Shown one piece after another: positions 26,147-34,996 of a stretch of DNA of 64,000 nt. Where the stretch lies: contig OZ253666.1 in NCBI GenBank assembly GCA_965263305.1, positions 744,001-808,000 on the forward strand, given 5' to 3'. The translations under genes were made by a program, and so were the position numbers. The first letter of the stretch is position 1; every line of letters begins with the position of its first letter. The notes beneath the pieces are model-generated. The model saw only the letters and a program-made list of their open reading frames with translations, did no database searches and was not told the origin of the DNA. The DNA is from MED-G105 sp965263305 (GTDB taxonomy: Bacteria > Pseudomonadota > Alphaproteobacteria > Caulobacterales > Parvularculaceae).

Positions 26147-27253
26147 ATGAGTAAAATTTCGCCCGTTGGGATTGAGTTGATCAAGCAGTTCGAAGGGCTC
26201 GAGCTGGAATCCTATCTAGATATCGCCGATGTCTGGACCATTGGGTATGGGCATACCGAAACCGCTGGCCCGAACCAAAAAATTACGGAACGGGAGGCTG
26301 AAGAGCTTCTGAGACGTGATCTGGTATCCCGTGAGCAAGCGGTATCAAACCTATCGAATGTCCCCCTCAATCAAAACGAATTCGATGCCCTGGTGTCATT
26401 CGTCTATAATGTTGGGTCCAATGCGTTTCGCGGCTCGACGGCTCGCAAACGCTTGAACCGCGAGGATCGGATGGGCGCGGCTGACGCGCTGACATGGTGG
26501 AATAAAGCGACGGTGGACGGCGTTTTGGTGCCAGTACGGGGCCTGACGCGCCGCCGCGCAGCGGAACGCGCCCTGTTTCTGACACCGGTCAACCGGGCGA
26601 CGAATAACGATCTTTCAACAATCTCTGAAAACAGCCGGATCCAGCCATTGGAAGACCCGCCGCGTCGCGGCAACCTCGCAGAGAGCCGGACGATCCAGGG
26701 CGCCTCCGTCGCTGGCGGGGCGGGCGTTGCCTCCACCACCATGGGTCGCGAAACAGCTAACGAGATCGATGACCTAGAAGACGATATCGCGAACGGCGAC
26801 ATTCCAAATGGCTCTTCTGGGACACAAAGCGATAGCGCTGGTCAAAACAATGATGCTGGCGCTCCATTAGACAACGCGACCTCTGACGACGCCACCGCAG
26901 ACAATGGCATCGAAGAGAGCGGCGCTGCAGAGGACCAAGCTACCTCAGGCGACGATACGTCTTCGGAAGATATGCCATCGGAAGATACGGGGGACGCGCC
27001 TCTAGATGACGCCGCTCCAGAAGACGGCGATGCGGCCGGCGCGTCAGAAGACACAGGGTCGGACGCCGATGCCTCTGACGACAGCGAGACTGAAACCTTC
27101 ACAGAAGCCGTTGAAGAGGAACAACCCTCATATATCCCTGATCAGCATGAGGCCGAAGCGCAGATCCAATTTGCGCTCATGCTACTGATTATATTCTCGG
27201 TGATTTTTGTGATCTACGCCCGGGTGGAAGACTGGTTCGCCTACAAGCGATAA
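26147..27253 (+). CDS. GH24 lysozyme with acidic linker and C-terminal membrane anchor
   Basis: A 368-residue protein. Residues 1-145 are a T4-type (GH24) lysozyme with the full catalytic spacing Glu16-x8-Asp25-x5-Thr31 and the motif TIGYGHT; it should cut the MurNAc-GlcNAc bond. Residues about 190-335 are a very acidic Asp/Glu/Ser/Ala linker, and residues about 341-358 are one membrane helix followed by YARVEDWFAYKR. There is no N-terminal signal peptide. The charges (acidic before, basic after the helix) favour a C-in, N-out topology with the lysozyme in the periplasm. No phage genes are nearby. GGGGG precedes the ATG. Confidence 0.85.
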   Translation: MSKISPVGIELIKQFEGLELESYLDIADVWTIGYGHTETAGPNQKITEREAEELLRRDLVSREQAVSNLSNVPLNQNEFDALVSFVYNVGSNAFRGSTARKRLNREDRMGAADALTWWNKATVDGVLVPVRGLTRRRAAERALFLTPVNRATNNDLSTISENSRIQPLEDPPRRGNLAESRTIQGASVAGGAGVASTTMGRETANEIDDLEDDIANGDIPNGSSGTQSDSAGQNNDAGAPLDNATSDDATADNGIEESGAAEDQATSGDDTSSEDMPSEDTGDAPLDDAAPEDGDAAGASEDTGSDADASDDSETETFTEAVEEEQPSYIPDQHEAEAQIQFALMLLIIFSVIFVIYARVEDWFAYKR

Positions 27254-27303
27254 ACCCAAAACATATCTCGCGACGCCACTTGGCAGCGGGCGATTAGAAG
27301 CTG

Positions 27304-28221
27304 TTACAGTTTGCGGGCGATGATCCGCACAACCTGTAGATGGCCAGAGCGTAGAGCGTCATGGCGTTCTGCCCATATATGCGCAGTGCGGGACAACGCA
27401 TTCATATGTTCAGCACGCGCGCGCGCGGTGGGTAGCGACGCCGCCATATCAAACGCCACCCGCCACCCAGCGAACCCCCGCGTCAGAAGCTGGCGAAAAA
27501 CGCGCGATTCATCATCGGTTTCGCTGACCCTGAAGCCGGCCCCTTCAATCATCGACGCCAATTGATCAACCCCGCGCGCGGTGCCATTTAATGGCTCTTC
27601 GAAACATGATCGCATGCGCGTCGACGTCCGCCCAGCGGCGAAGTCGATGAACGCAACTGGTGCATTGGGTTTCAACCCGGCTGACATCAGGGCGAGTAAA
27701 CGCTTTGGATCTGTCTCTCGGTGGAGATCGAAAAAGCACAAGGCGCCGTCAAAAGCCCCTTGCTTCATGCGCGTGGCGGCTTGCGAATAGGTATCGATAC
27801 CAGCGAGGCTTGTCGGCAACGCCTGGCGCGCAAATCCGGTCATGCGCCATTTAACGCTAGTTTTTAAATCTTGGATTGGACCGCCTTGACCGGCCCCAAA
27901 GATCGCCACACGCGCCTTTAAAGGCAAACCGAGTGTACGGGCATGGCGGATGGCCCAAGCCGGATCGCCAGGATCGCACCGCCCCGGCCCCCACAGCAAA
28001 TTCGCCACCACGATATCAGGCGCCATACCAATCATTTTACGCCATTGGCGAAGGGCGGCGACTTCCCTTATCTCCCGACGAACCTCGTCCGCATCAAAAG
28101 CATATCCTTCCCACCACGCATTAAAACGACGCCCGGCGATCGTCAGATCTTCCAGGAGGTTTCTCTTGTCGCCTGATCCTGCCCTGGATCGGCCCGAGTG
28201 ATCGGCGGATAGCGCCTGCAT
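27304..28221 (-). CDS. putative SAM-dependent methyltransferase-like protein
   Basis: A 305-residue cytosolic protein. Its middle has a class I methyltransferase-like pattern: motif I VAIFGAGQGGPIQDL (about 115-129), a later strand GALCFFDLHRETDPKRLLALM, and a NAPVAFIDF strand, followed by a helical end. The N-terminal 90 residues are helical with a Trp-rich stretch (FNAWWEGY). The motif is weak and the acidic ribose-binding residue is not obvious, so activity is uncertain. It converges with the lysozyme gene. Similar proteins are usually annotated as hypothetical. Confidence 0.5.
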   Translation of the reverse strand: MQALSADHSGRSRAGSGDKRNLLEDLTIAGRRFNAWWEGYAFDADEVRREIREVAALRQWRKMIGMAPDIVVANLLWGPGRCDPGDPAWAIRHARTLGLPLKARVAIFGAGQGGPIQDLKTSVKWRMTGFARQALPTSLAGIDTYSQAATRMKQGAFDGALCFFDLHRETDPKRLLALMSAGLKPNAPVAFIDFAAGRTSTRMRSCFEEPLNGTARGVDQLASMIEGAGFRVSETDDESRVFRQLLTRGFAGWRVAFDMAASLPTARARAEHMNALSRTAHIWAERHDALRSGHLQVVRIIARKL

Positions 28222-28309
28222 GCCCTTGGCTCACCTCTTTGGCGGCTTAACAGGACCGTTTTGAGCAAACATGGCTGATAATTCGTTAACATGGCACGCG
28301 GTGCGCCGG

Positions 28310-29719
28310 TTACGCCACCGCGTTTTCAAGGGATGCGCCCGGTCGGGTCTTCAGCCATAGGCGAAATGACAGCATAAGCGCCGCCGCCCCTAGGGAAAGC
28401 AACAATCCCCACCAAACGCCGTTGGCGCCGACCCCGGCGCGCAGGGAAAGCCACGCCGCTGCAGGAAACCCAACCGCCCAATAGGCGATCGCCGTGATCG
28501 CCATCGGCCAGGCGACATCCTTCAACCCCCGCAGCGACTGGATCGCCGCCACCTGGACCGCGTCGAACAACATGAAAAGACAGGCAATCCTAAGAAATTG
28601 CGCCACCAGCTCGAGCACGACAGCGTTTTCAGGGTCTGACCGGTCAAGGTAAAGGCCCGCGACCCCCCCCGGCATGATGAAGGTTGGAATGCAGATCACC
28701 ATGATGGCGCAGATCGACATGGCGATGGTGAGGACCGACGAGCGTCGCACGCCTGAGAGATCGCCCGCACCGGCATAAAGCCCAACCCGCACTGCCCCGG
28801 CCATGGACAAGCCCAACGGCGCCATAAAAGCGATGGCCGCCACATTGATCGCCACTTGATAGGCGGCCGTCTCAATGACGCCAATCCTCCCCATAAGGAA
28901 CACCGCCGCGTTGAACAGCATTGCTTCAAAAGCGATGGTCACTGAGATTGGCGCGCCCAATCTGATAATCTCGCGCATGCGGCCCCAATCGATCCGCCAG
29001 AAATGCTCGAAGAGATGAAACCGGCGCGCCTCCTTGTGAATGCGGCAGTAAAAAACGAGCGCGAAAAACCCAAAGGCGTTGGCGAGGGAAGACGCAATCC
29101 CCGCCCCGACTAACTCAAGACGCGGCGCGCCCCATGACCCGAAGATAAAGAGAAAGTTTAAAAACGCATTCAACAGCGTCATCGCAATAATGATGAAGAG
29201 CGGCATGCGCGTCTCGCCGAGGGCCGCCAAAAAATTGCGCAACGCAATAGCGCCGATACCGAAGGGGATGACGGGCGCCAGACTGACGACATAGCGGCCG
29301 GCTTGTTCCGCCAAAGCGGGGGGTTGCCCGAGCACCAGCGCGACATCTTCCGCAAAGAAACTTGCTAACAGCAAGGGCGGGAACACCGCGAAGATCAACC
29401 ACAACGACATGCGCACGGACCGGCGCACATCGCGTACATCATCGCGATCGGCGCCCAACGCTTGTGAGACGAGGGGCGAGACCGCCATCGCCGCCCCGCT
29501 CATGGAAAGCCACCCGGCATAGAAAATCGCCATCCCCAACGCCGCCGCCGCCAGCGCGTCCGGCCCCAAACGGCCAACCATCAGAACGTCAATGGTGTGA
29601 ATGGAGAACTGCACCAGTTGGGCGAGCGCCATCGGCGCGCCGAGGGCGAAAAGCGCTCGCGCGTCTTCGCGCCAACTCGTGTAAAGGCCCGCGGCTTGAT
29701 TTTGATCGTTCCCCTTCAT
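28310..29719 (-). CDS. MATE family multidrug efflux transporter
   Basis: A 469-residue inner membrane antiporter with 12 hydrophobic segments arranged as two homologous halves (each begins with a LGAPMALAQL/LGAPISVTIA-type helix). The first half has the family features VDVLMVGRLGPDALAAAALG and a conserved Pro in helix 1. MATE pumps export cationic drugs or metabolites using Na+ or H+. No regulator is adjacent. It is NorM-like rather than DinF-like by helix 1 pattern, but the substrate is not predictable. Confidence 0.93.
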   Translation of the reverse strand: MKGNDQNQAAGLYTSWREDARALFALGAPMALAQLVQFSIHTIDVLMVGRLGPDALAAAALGMAIFYAGWLSMSGAAMAVSPLVSQALGADRDDVRDVRRSVRMSLWLIFAVFPPLLLASFFAEDVALVLGQPPALAEQAGRYVVSLAPVIPFGIGAIALRNFLAALGETRMPLFIIIAMTLLNAFLNFLFIFGSWGAPRLELVGAGIASSLANAFGFFALVFYCRIHKEARRFHLFEHFWRIDWGRMREIIRLGAPISVTIAFEAMLFNAAVFLMGRIGVIETAAYQVAINVAAIAFMAPLGLSMAGAVRVGLYAGAGDLSGVRRSSVLTIAMSICAIMVICIPTFIMPGGVAGLYLDRSDPENAVVLELVAQFLRIACLFMLFDAVQVAAIQSLRGLKDVAWPMAITAIAYWAVGFPAAAWLSLRAGVGANGVWWGLLLSLGAAALMLSFRLWLKTRPGASLENAVA

Positions 29720-29807
29720 CGAGCAAGGACAACGACTGAGCGCTCAAAAAGTCAAGAGAAAGCAGCGCCGGAAAACGCAATCAAAGAAAATGTAGGTTTT
29801 TACAGCC

Positions 29808-30695
29808 TCAACGGCTGACCGACGGCGAAGGCCTCAGATAAAGACATCCGTCAATTTCTTCTAATGCGTGGGATGTCGCCAACGGGCCGCACAAACCATC
29901 TCGGTTTTCACCCGTCTCAATGTTGAACCGGTAACCGTGCCAAGGGCAAACGATCTCGCCATCTTCATTGATCGCGCCTTCCCCTAACGGCCCTAACAGA
30001 TGGGGGCAAACGGCGCTGTGGGCGAGCCATTGGTCACGATGCCACCGCACGGCCCATCGCCCAGCGCCAGTTTCCACAAAATGAGTTTCGTCAGGATTAA
30101 GCGCCGCGATATCACCCACCATAACAGGCCCGACGTCTGCGCCATCGTTACGCGATGCCGCTCGATCATCAAGCCCCTTTTGGCGGCCTTCCATTAACCT
30201 TAAGTCTTCATCATACAGAAGACTATATTGGTCTTTCAGATATTGAAGCATGAACGCGGCTTGATCATCATTATCCGGCGAAACGGGGAGAAAAAACTGG
30301 ACCTCGATATCGATGAGCCGGTCGGAGATTTCTTTGGCCTGCGTATGAATTTGCACGCCCTGCCCCGCGCCTGAGACGATTGTCGTTGCCCAATAGCCGT
30401 TGTCTTGATCAACAAGAAGTTCAAGCGCTTGCTCGCCGCCGCCTTTGTCTTCCGGTAAAGCGGCGATCGCTCGCCATCCCCAAGGGCCGCTTTCAACCAA
30501 CGTAATGCCGGCGAAGGACGAGGCATGCAGATGGGGAAGATGGGCCCAATCATGGGCGTTCTCCATCATCCGCGCCATACTGACTGGCAAACGGCGCTGA
30601 TAAGCGCCTAAAAAATGGAGGTCATCTAGCGCCCCATAATCGATATCGCGCCGCCTCTCGTTGAAGAGAGCGTCGGCATCGCCTTTAGTGCTCAC
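29808..30695 (-). CDS. Rieske oxygenase-like protein with permuted domain order
   Basis: A 295-residue protein. Residues 1-175 look like the catalytic domain of a Rieske non-heme iron oxygenase: ENAHDWAHLPHLH gives the ligand spacing Asp49-x2-His52-x4-His57, and YDEDLRLMEGRQ (161-172) resembles the third-ligand helix. Residues about 200-285 are a Rieske domain with Cys230-Pro-His232 and Cys250-Pro-Trp-His253. Normal oxygenases have the Rieske domain first, so the order is reversed. It starts with GTG, overlapping the der stop (GTGA), and ends without a ferredoxin or reductase gene nearby. A monooxygenase or demethylase role is likely; the substrate is unknown. Confidence 0.8.
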   Translation of the reverse strand: MSTKGDADALFNERRRDIDYGALDDLHFLGAYQRRLPVSMARMMENAHDWAHLPHLHASSFAGITLVESGPWGWRAIAALPEDKGGGEQALELLVDQDNGYWATTIVSGAGQGVQIHTQAKEISDRLIDIEVQFFLPVSPDNDDQAAFMLQYLKDQYSLLYDEDLRLMEGRQKGLDDRAASRNDGADVGPVMVGDIAALNPDETHFVETGAGRWAVRWHRDQWLAHSAVCPHLLGPLGEGAINEDGEIVCPWHGYRFNIETGENRDGLCGPLATSHALEEIDGCLYLRPSPSVSR

Positions 30696-32164
30696 TGGTT
30701 ATCCTTGACATACGGATTATCGGGACGATCAAGGATCAAGCGCACGGGCACCGCCGGCAGGTTAAACGCCTCCCGCAGAGAGTTGACGAGGTACCGATGA
30801 TAAGAAGCCGGCACATCATCGGCGCGCGTGCATTTCGCCACAAAGGTGGGTGGCCGCGTTTTGGTCTGGGTGATAAATCGCAGCTTGATCCGCTGACCGG
30901 AGACGGCGGGCGGCGGATGTCTTTCCGTTGCCTGTTGCAGCCAGGTGTTAAGGTCCGGCGTTTTCACCCGCGCGTTCCAATCATAGTAGACTTGCGTTAC
31001 CGCGGGCATCAATTTGTCTACGGAACGCCCAGTCAACGCTGACAGAAAGACAATCGGCGCGCCCGGCGCCTGGGGCAGTAAGCGGCTCGCTTTCTCTCGG
31101 ATATCGCGGGCGGCTGCATCTTTGTCCTCGACGAGGTCCCATTTGTTCACCGCGATGATCATGGCGCGCCCCTCGCGCAGGACGAGATCAGCGATTTGCA
31201 AATCCTGCTTTTCGAATGGCTTTTGCGCCTCGACAAGCAAGACAACAACTTCCGCGAACTTCGCCGCGCGCAGCGTGTCAGCCACGGAGAGTTTCTCGAG
31301 TTTTTGCTGCACCTTCGCTTTTTTGCGCATACCAGCGGTATCGAACAACTTGACCGGCCAATCCCGGCCCCGCGCCTCATCCTCCCAGCGCCATTCGCTG
31401 CCGATGGAATCTCGCGTGATGCCGGCTTCCGGCCCCGTCAGCATACGATCTTCGCCAAGGAGCTGATTAACAAGGGTGGACTTGCCCGCGTTCGGCCGCC
31501 CCACAATCGCCACCCGAAGGGGCTTTCGCGGATCATCCCAGGCGGAGATTTCTTCCTCAGCTGCGCCGCCGCTTTCGGCCAGAGCCGCCGCGATCACCGG
31601 CTCCAGCGCCGCATACAGATCGCCCAAACCCTCGCCATGCTCAGCGGAGAAAGCGATTGGGTCGCCAAGCCCTAAACGGTACGCCTCGAACACGCCGGTA
31701 TCGCCGGCCGCCCCTTCGGCTTTGTTGGCCAGCACAATCACCGGTTTTCCGCTTACCCGCAGAAGGTTGGCGAATATTTCGTCTCGGGGCGTTACGCCTG
31801 CGCGGGCGTCAACAACAAAGATGCAGGCAGCGGCGTCTTCGATGGCGCGATCTGTTTGCTTTCGCATGCGCCCTTCAAGGGCCGCCTCCGGCGCTTCTTC
31901 CAGGCCGGGCGTATCGACAGCGACAAAGGAGAGATCGCCCAACCGCGCGTCCCCTTCCCGCCGGTCGCGGGTAACGCCCGGGGTATCGTCGACAATCGCT
32001 AAGCGCTTGCCGACCAAGCGATTAAAGAGGGTCGATTTGCCGACATTCGGCCGTCCCACCAGCGCGATGCGCGGCGATGAAGGCGAATGGCGTTGGTCTG
32101 TATCAGCCGCTTGATCCATGGGGTTTTTCGAACCGGCCGACGCAGCGCTGCCGCCATGGTTCAT
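30692..32164 (-). CDS. der: ribosome biogenesis GTPase Der
   Basis: A 490-residue double-GTPase needed for 50S subunit maturation. Domain 1 has P-loop GRPNVGKST, switch DTPG and NKAE; domain 2 has GRPNAGKST, DTAGM and NKWD; the C-terminal KH-like domain (about 385-480) has LKFITQTKTRPPTF-type sequence (here LRFITQTKTRPPTF). An unconserved tail of about 28 residues precedes the first domain, so a start at ATG 32119 is also possible. It lies downstream of yfgM-bamB, the classical order, and its stop codon overlaps the Rieske gene start. Confidence 0.96.
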   Translation of the reverse strand: MNHGGSAASAGSKNPMDQAADTDQRHSPSSPRIALVGRPNVGKSTLFNRLVGKRLAIVDDTPGVTRDRREGDARLGDLSFVAVDTPGLEEAPEAALEGRMRKQTDRAIEDAAACIFVVDARAGVTPRDEIFANLLRVSGKPVIVLANKAEGAAGDTGVFEAYRLGLGDPIAFSAEHGEGLGDLYAALEPVIAAALAESGGAAEEEISAWDDPRKPLRVAIVGRPNAGKSTLVNQLLGEDRMLTGPEAGITRDSIGSEWRWEDEARGRDWPVKLFDTAGMRKKAKVQQKLEKLSVADTLRAAKFAEVVVLLVEAQKPFEKQDLQIADLVLREGRAMIIAVNKWDLVEDKDAAARDIREKASRLLPQAPGAPIVFLSALTGRSVDKLMPAVTQVYYDWNARVKTPDLNTWLQQATERHPPPAVSGQRIKLRFITQTKTRPPTFVAKCTRADDVPASYHRYLVNSLREAFNLPAVPVRLILDRPDNPYVKDNQ

Positions 32165-32197
32165 CTTTCTAAACAGAAGCGCAGAAAAAAGCGGTCC

Positions 32198-32222
32198 GAA
32201 GTAACGCCATGGGCGTTACTTC
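32198..32222 (-). terminator. perfect hairpin at the bamB stop codon
   Basis: An 11-bp perfect stem (32198-32208 with 32212-32222) with a 3-base loop includes the bamB stop codon. On the minus strand a run of six T follows 7 bases after the stem (32191-32185 region). It could attenuate transcription between bamB and der, or protect the bamB mRNA end. Confidence 0.5.
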
Positions 32223-33667
32223 ATCGCTTGCAAAGCGCCTTTTTCAGTCAACAGATAAATTGTTTCATCAGCAACAATCGGCGGTACGATAGACCCTTCG
32301 CCGAGTTTTTTTGTATCGACGACTTCGCCGCTCGACGCGTCAACTTTTACCAACTGGCCCTGCGTTGATACGAGCAACAGATGCCCACCAACCAAGATCG
32401 GCCCCGCCCAAGAAATGCGGCCCTTTTTCTTTTTCTGATTTTGATAGCGACGCAACTGCGACACCCATATCACCGCGCCAGATTCACGGGCAATACAGAC
32501 AAGTTCGGAATCCACCGAGACGATGAAAATGAAATCTCCCGCGACCCAAGGCATTTGAACGCCAGCGATCGGTGCTTCCCAAACCCGCCCGCCGGAGCGA
32601 ATATCGATGGCCGTCAGGCGGCCAGCATGGCTGACGACATAGACGAGACCGCGATCAATAACCGGGCTGCCAGCGATATCATTCAAGTTGGCCAACGCCG
32701 TCAAACTCGCCGATTGGCTTAGTGTGTCATTCCAAACGGGACGACCACTCTCCGCCAAAAACGCAACAACCTCGCCGGAGGAAAACGGCGCAACGATCAA
32801 ATCACCTGCCGCCGCTGGGGAGGCTGATGACAGGATCCGGGCGTTCTCTTCAAAGGACTGATAGCCCCAAACCCGTTCGCCTGTGACCTGATTAAAGGCG
32901 ATCAATTCATTAGTGATAGTGACGACATAAACTTCACCGCGATGGGCGGTCGGCGGCGTGCGCACCGGCGCATCGGTCTCATAACGCCATAATTCTTCGC
33001 CCGTTTCAGCATTCAACGCCGCGACAAAACGAAAGCCCGAGGTGACAAACAATCGCCCGCCATCAAAGGCCACGCCGCCGCCAAAACCAATTTCCGAGGC
33101 CTTTGGCCGGGCGAGCATTTCCCGTACACGGAATTTTTCTTTGACATCCGGCGCCAACTCGACATCCCAGACGGGTTCTCCCGTTTCCGCCGACAAGGCG
33201 CTAACATGGGATTCAGCATCGATCACATAAAGCAAGCCATCAGCGACAATCGGGGGTGAGGTCAACCGTGCGCGGCGCGCGGAGGCTTTTCCAACATCGG
33301 TGCGCCACACACGCTCGAAGCTCGCTTCTCCGGACAGATGGTGGAGCGTATGGTCGGCTTCGCCCCCCGGCTGCGGCCAGGAAAGATTGGTATACGGCGG
33401 CGGCGGTTCAACCGGCGCGCCAGCCAGCCGCGGATCAACGCGGATCGTATCATCAAAAGCGAGGATAGAAATGCGGCTATCTTGTTCGGCTTGCGCTTCT
33501 TCTTCCTTAATTTCTTTTTCTTCTTCGCTCGTCGTGAACGCATCGACGACGGCGTCAACGGGATTCGTCTCGCAGGCGGTCAAGGCCAATAGTCCTATTC
33601 CGAGAAAAACCGCGCGTGTTTTTGAGACAAGAGATAAAGAAAAAGAGGTCGTCTTTGAGATCCGCAT
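32216..33667 (-). CDS. bamB: outer membrane assembly lipoprotein BamB
   Basis: A 483-residue eight-bladed beta-propeller lipoprotein of the BAM complex. The lipobox is LLALTAC after a basic N-terminus, followed by a Glu-rich linker and PQQ-type blade repeats (AETGEPVWDVEL, AETGEELWRYETD, QVTGERVWGY, ESGRPVWND, RSGGRVWEAP, ESGAVIWVS). I choose ATG 33667, which has GGAG 6 bases ahead; an earlier ATG (33688) overlaps the end of yfgM. It is longer than E. coli BamB (392) mainly in the N-terminal linker. It is co-directional with yfgM and der. Confidence 0.93.
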   Translation of the reverse strand: MRISKTTSFSLSLVSKTRAVFLGIGLLALTACETNPVDAVVDAFTTSEEEKEIKEEEAQAEQDSRISILAFDDTIRVDPRLAGAPVEPPPPYTNLSWPQPGGEADHTLHHLSGEASFERVWRTDVGKASARRARLTSPPIVADGLLYVIDAESHVSALSAETGEPVWDVELAPDVKEKFRVREMLARPKASEIGFGGGVAFDGGRLFVTSGFRFVAALNAETGEELWRYETDAPVRTPPTAHRGEVYVVTITNELIAFNQVTGERVWGYQSFEENARILSSASPAAAGDLIVAPFSSGEVVAFLAESGRPVWNDTLSQSASLTALANLNDIAGSPVIDRGLVYVVSHAGRLTAIDIRSGGRVWEAPIAGVQMPWVAGDFIFIVSVDSELVCIARESGAVIWVSQLRRYQNQKKKKGRISWAGPILVGGHLLLVSTQGQLVKVDASSGEVVDTKKLGEGSIVPPIVADETIYLLTEKGALQAMK

Positions 33668-33680
33668 GAGGGCTCCAGGG

Positions 33681-34814
33681 TTATTCATTATCCGGTTTGC
33701 TCTCAGGCGCCGGCGGCGTCTGAGCTGACCCGGTTTCGCTATTCAATGTCTCTTCAACCCCAGTCACAACATCAACAGCCTTTTCAGCCGCGCCGTCAAC
33801 TGTTTCTTTGACAGTGCTCTCAATAGCATCTGCGGCGGCGCCAACGGCTTCAGCAGCATTATTGGCGGCGCTGTTGGCGGCCTCGGCCGCTGTTTCGGTG
33901 ATAGCGTCGGTGGCGGTTTCTGCAGCGCCGTCTAACGCATCCCCGACAGCACCGGCCACACGATCAACAACACCATTCGCGTTTTCTTCGCTTTGGCCGT
34001 TATCGCCCGCGGCCCCGCTTTCACTGGCGCCGGCATCCTCAGACACCCCCTCACGCGCGTCTTTTACCCGCTGCAGCGCCGCGCCAAGATCGCCCTGCTC
34101 AATATCAAGGCCATCGAAAATGTCCGCCGGGGTAGATCCTTCGGGCCAGGGAATCGCTGCCCCCTGACGTCCTGCGGCGGCGAGCGCCGAAAACTCAACG
34201 GCGCGCGTCTTAACTCCTGGCGGTGTCTCGTCGGAGGCTAACGCACTCTCGAACAAACTCTCAGCCGTCTGATAATCACCAATCCTCAAGGACGCCAGGG
34301 CAATCGCCTCGCGGGCATAAAAGCCAATGGGCGATTGATCCGCTTCCAGATCGCCAATATCAGCAAGCACAGCGTCACGCCCATCTTCAAAAGAAAGATA
34401 AGCCGCCCGCACTCGGGCGAGGTCTCCGAGGCGACCGGCGGCGCCATCGGCATAGATCTCCCGATAGGCATTTAACGCCGCCGCGCGTTCACCGCGAGCG
34501 GCATAGGCGGCGGCTAACTGAAGTCGCGCAATGTTGGCGTAACCGGCTGGCGCCTCGCCGGCAAAACCCGACAAGGTTTCAATCGCATCAGCGGGCTGGG
34601 CCTCAATGACTTCTACGACGCTTGAATAGGTGCGCGCAGCATCATCCGCCGCTGCGGCTTTTTGAGAGGTGTAAATTTGCCATCCGGCGACACCCAACAC
34701 GATCGCCGCAGCGCCACCGATGACAAACGGCCCCTGGGCGCGCATTTGACGCCACATATCTTCTTCGGCGAGGTCTTCATCAACTTCGCGGATTAAGCTC
34801 TCGTCATTGACCAC
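33681..34814 (-). CDS. YfgM-like TPR membrane protein with long Ala-rich tail
   Basis: A 377-residue inner membrane protein. A short cytoplasmic N-terminus with VDEDLAEEDMWRQMRAQGP is followed by one membrane helix (about 29-48), then a periplasmic TPR domain (about 60-220). YfgM of E. coli works next to SecYEG with PpiD. Here the last ~120 residues are an Ala/Glu/Asp/Thr-rich amphipathic stretch (AAETATDAITETAAEAANSA and similar) not found in E. coli YfgM. The start is GTG 34814 with an AGGAG site. First gene of yfgM-bamB-der. Confidence 0.85.
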   Translation of the reverse strand: MVNDESLIREVDEDLAEEDMWRQMRAQGPFVIGGAAAIVLGVAGWQIYTSQKAAAADDAARTYSSVVEVIEAQPADAIETLSGFAGEAPAGYANIARLQLAAAYAARGERAAALNAYREIYADGAAGRLGDLARVRAAYLSFEDGRDAVLADIGDLEADQSPIGFYAREAIALASLRIGDYQTAESLFESALASDETPPGVKTRAVEFSALAAAGRQGAAIPWPEGSTPADIFDGLDIEQGDLGAALQRVKDAREGVSEDAGASESGAAGDNGQSEENANGVVDRVAGAVGDALDGAAETATDAITETAAEAANSAANNAAEAVGAAADAIESTVKETVDGAAEKAVDVVTGVEETLNSETGSAQTPPAPESKPDNE

Positions 34815-34996
34815 GGATGATACTCTCCTAGGAATAGCAAATTGGACGAGCGATGCCCTGGGGCCCGTCGCCTCGGAACGTTCCTCTGAATTAGCAAGAA
34901 ACCTATTTTAACCAGCTCTGTACCGACGTTTAAAGGGGCTGGCAATCGCGCCGCTCCCTCCGGCCTCATCGGGTGGGCCATCCATCCTTCCCGGCG

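Noticed and set aside
26147..27253. Lysozyme as part of a prophage
   Set aside because: No holin, capsid, tail, integrase or terminase gene is near, and the C-terminal membrane anchor with acidic linker is not a usual endolysin form.
31476..32114. Long plus-strand frame opposite der
   Set aside because: It is antisense to the P-loop region of a certain gene; Ser/Arg/Ala-rich composition is the usual mirror of a GC-rich coding strand. The same applies to other long antisense frames, such as those opposite bamB, fliM and the 568-aa protein gene.
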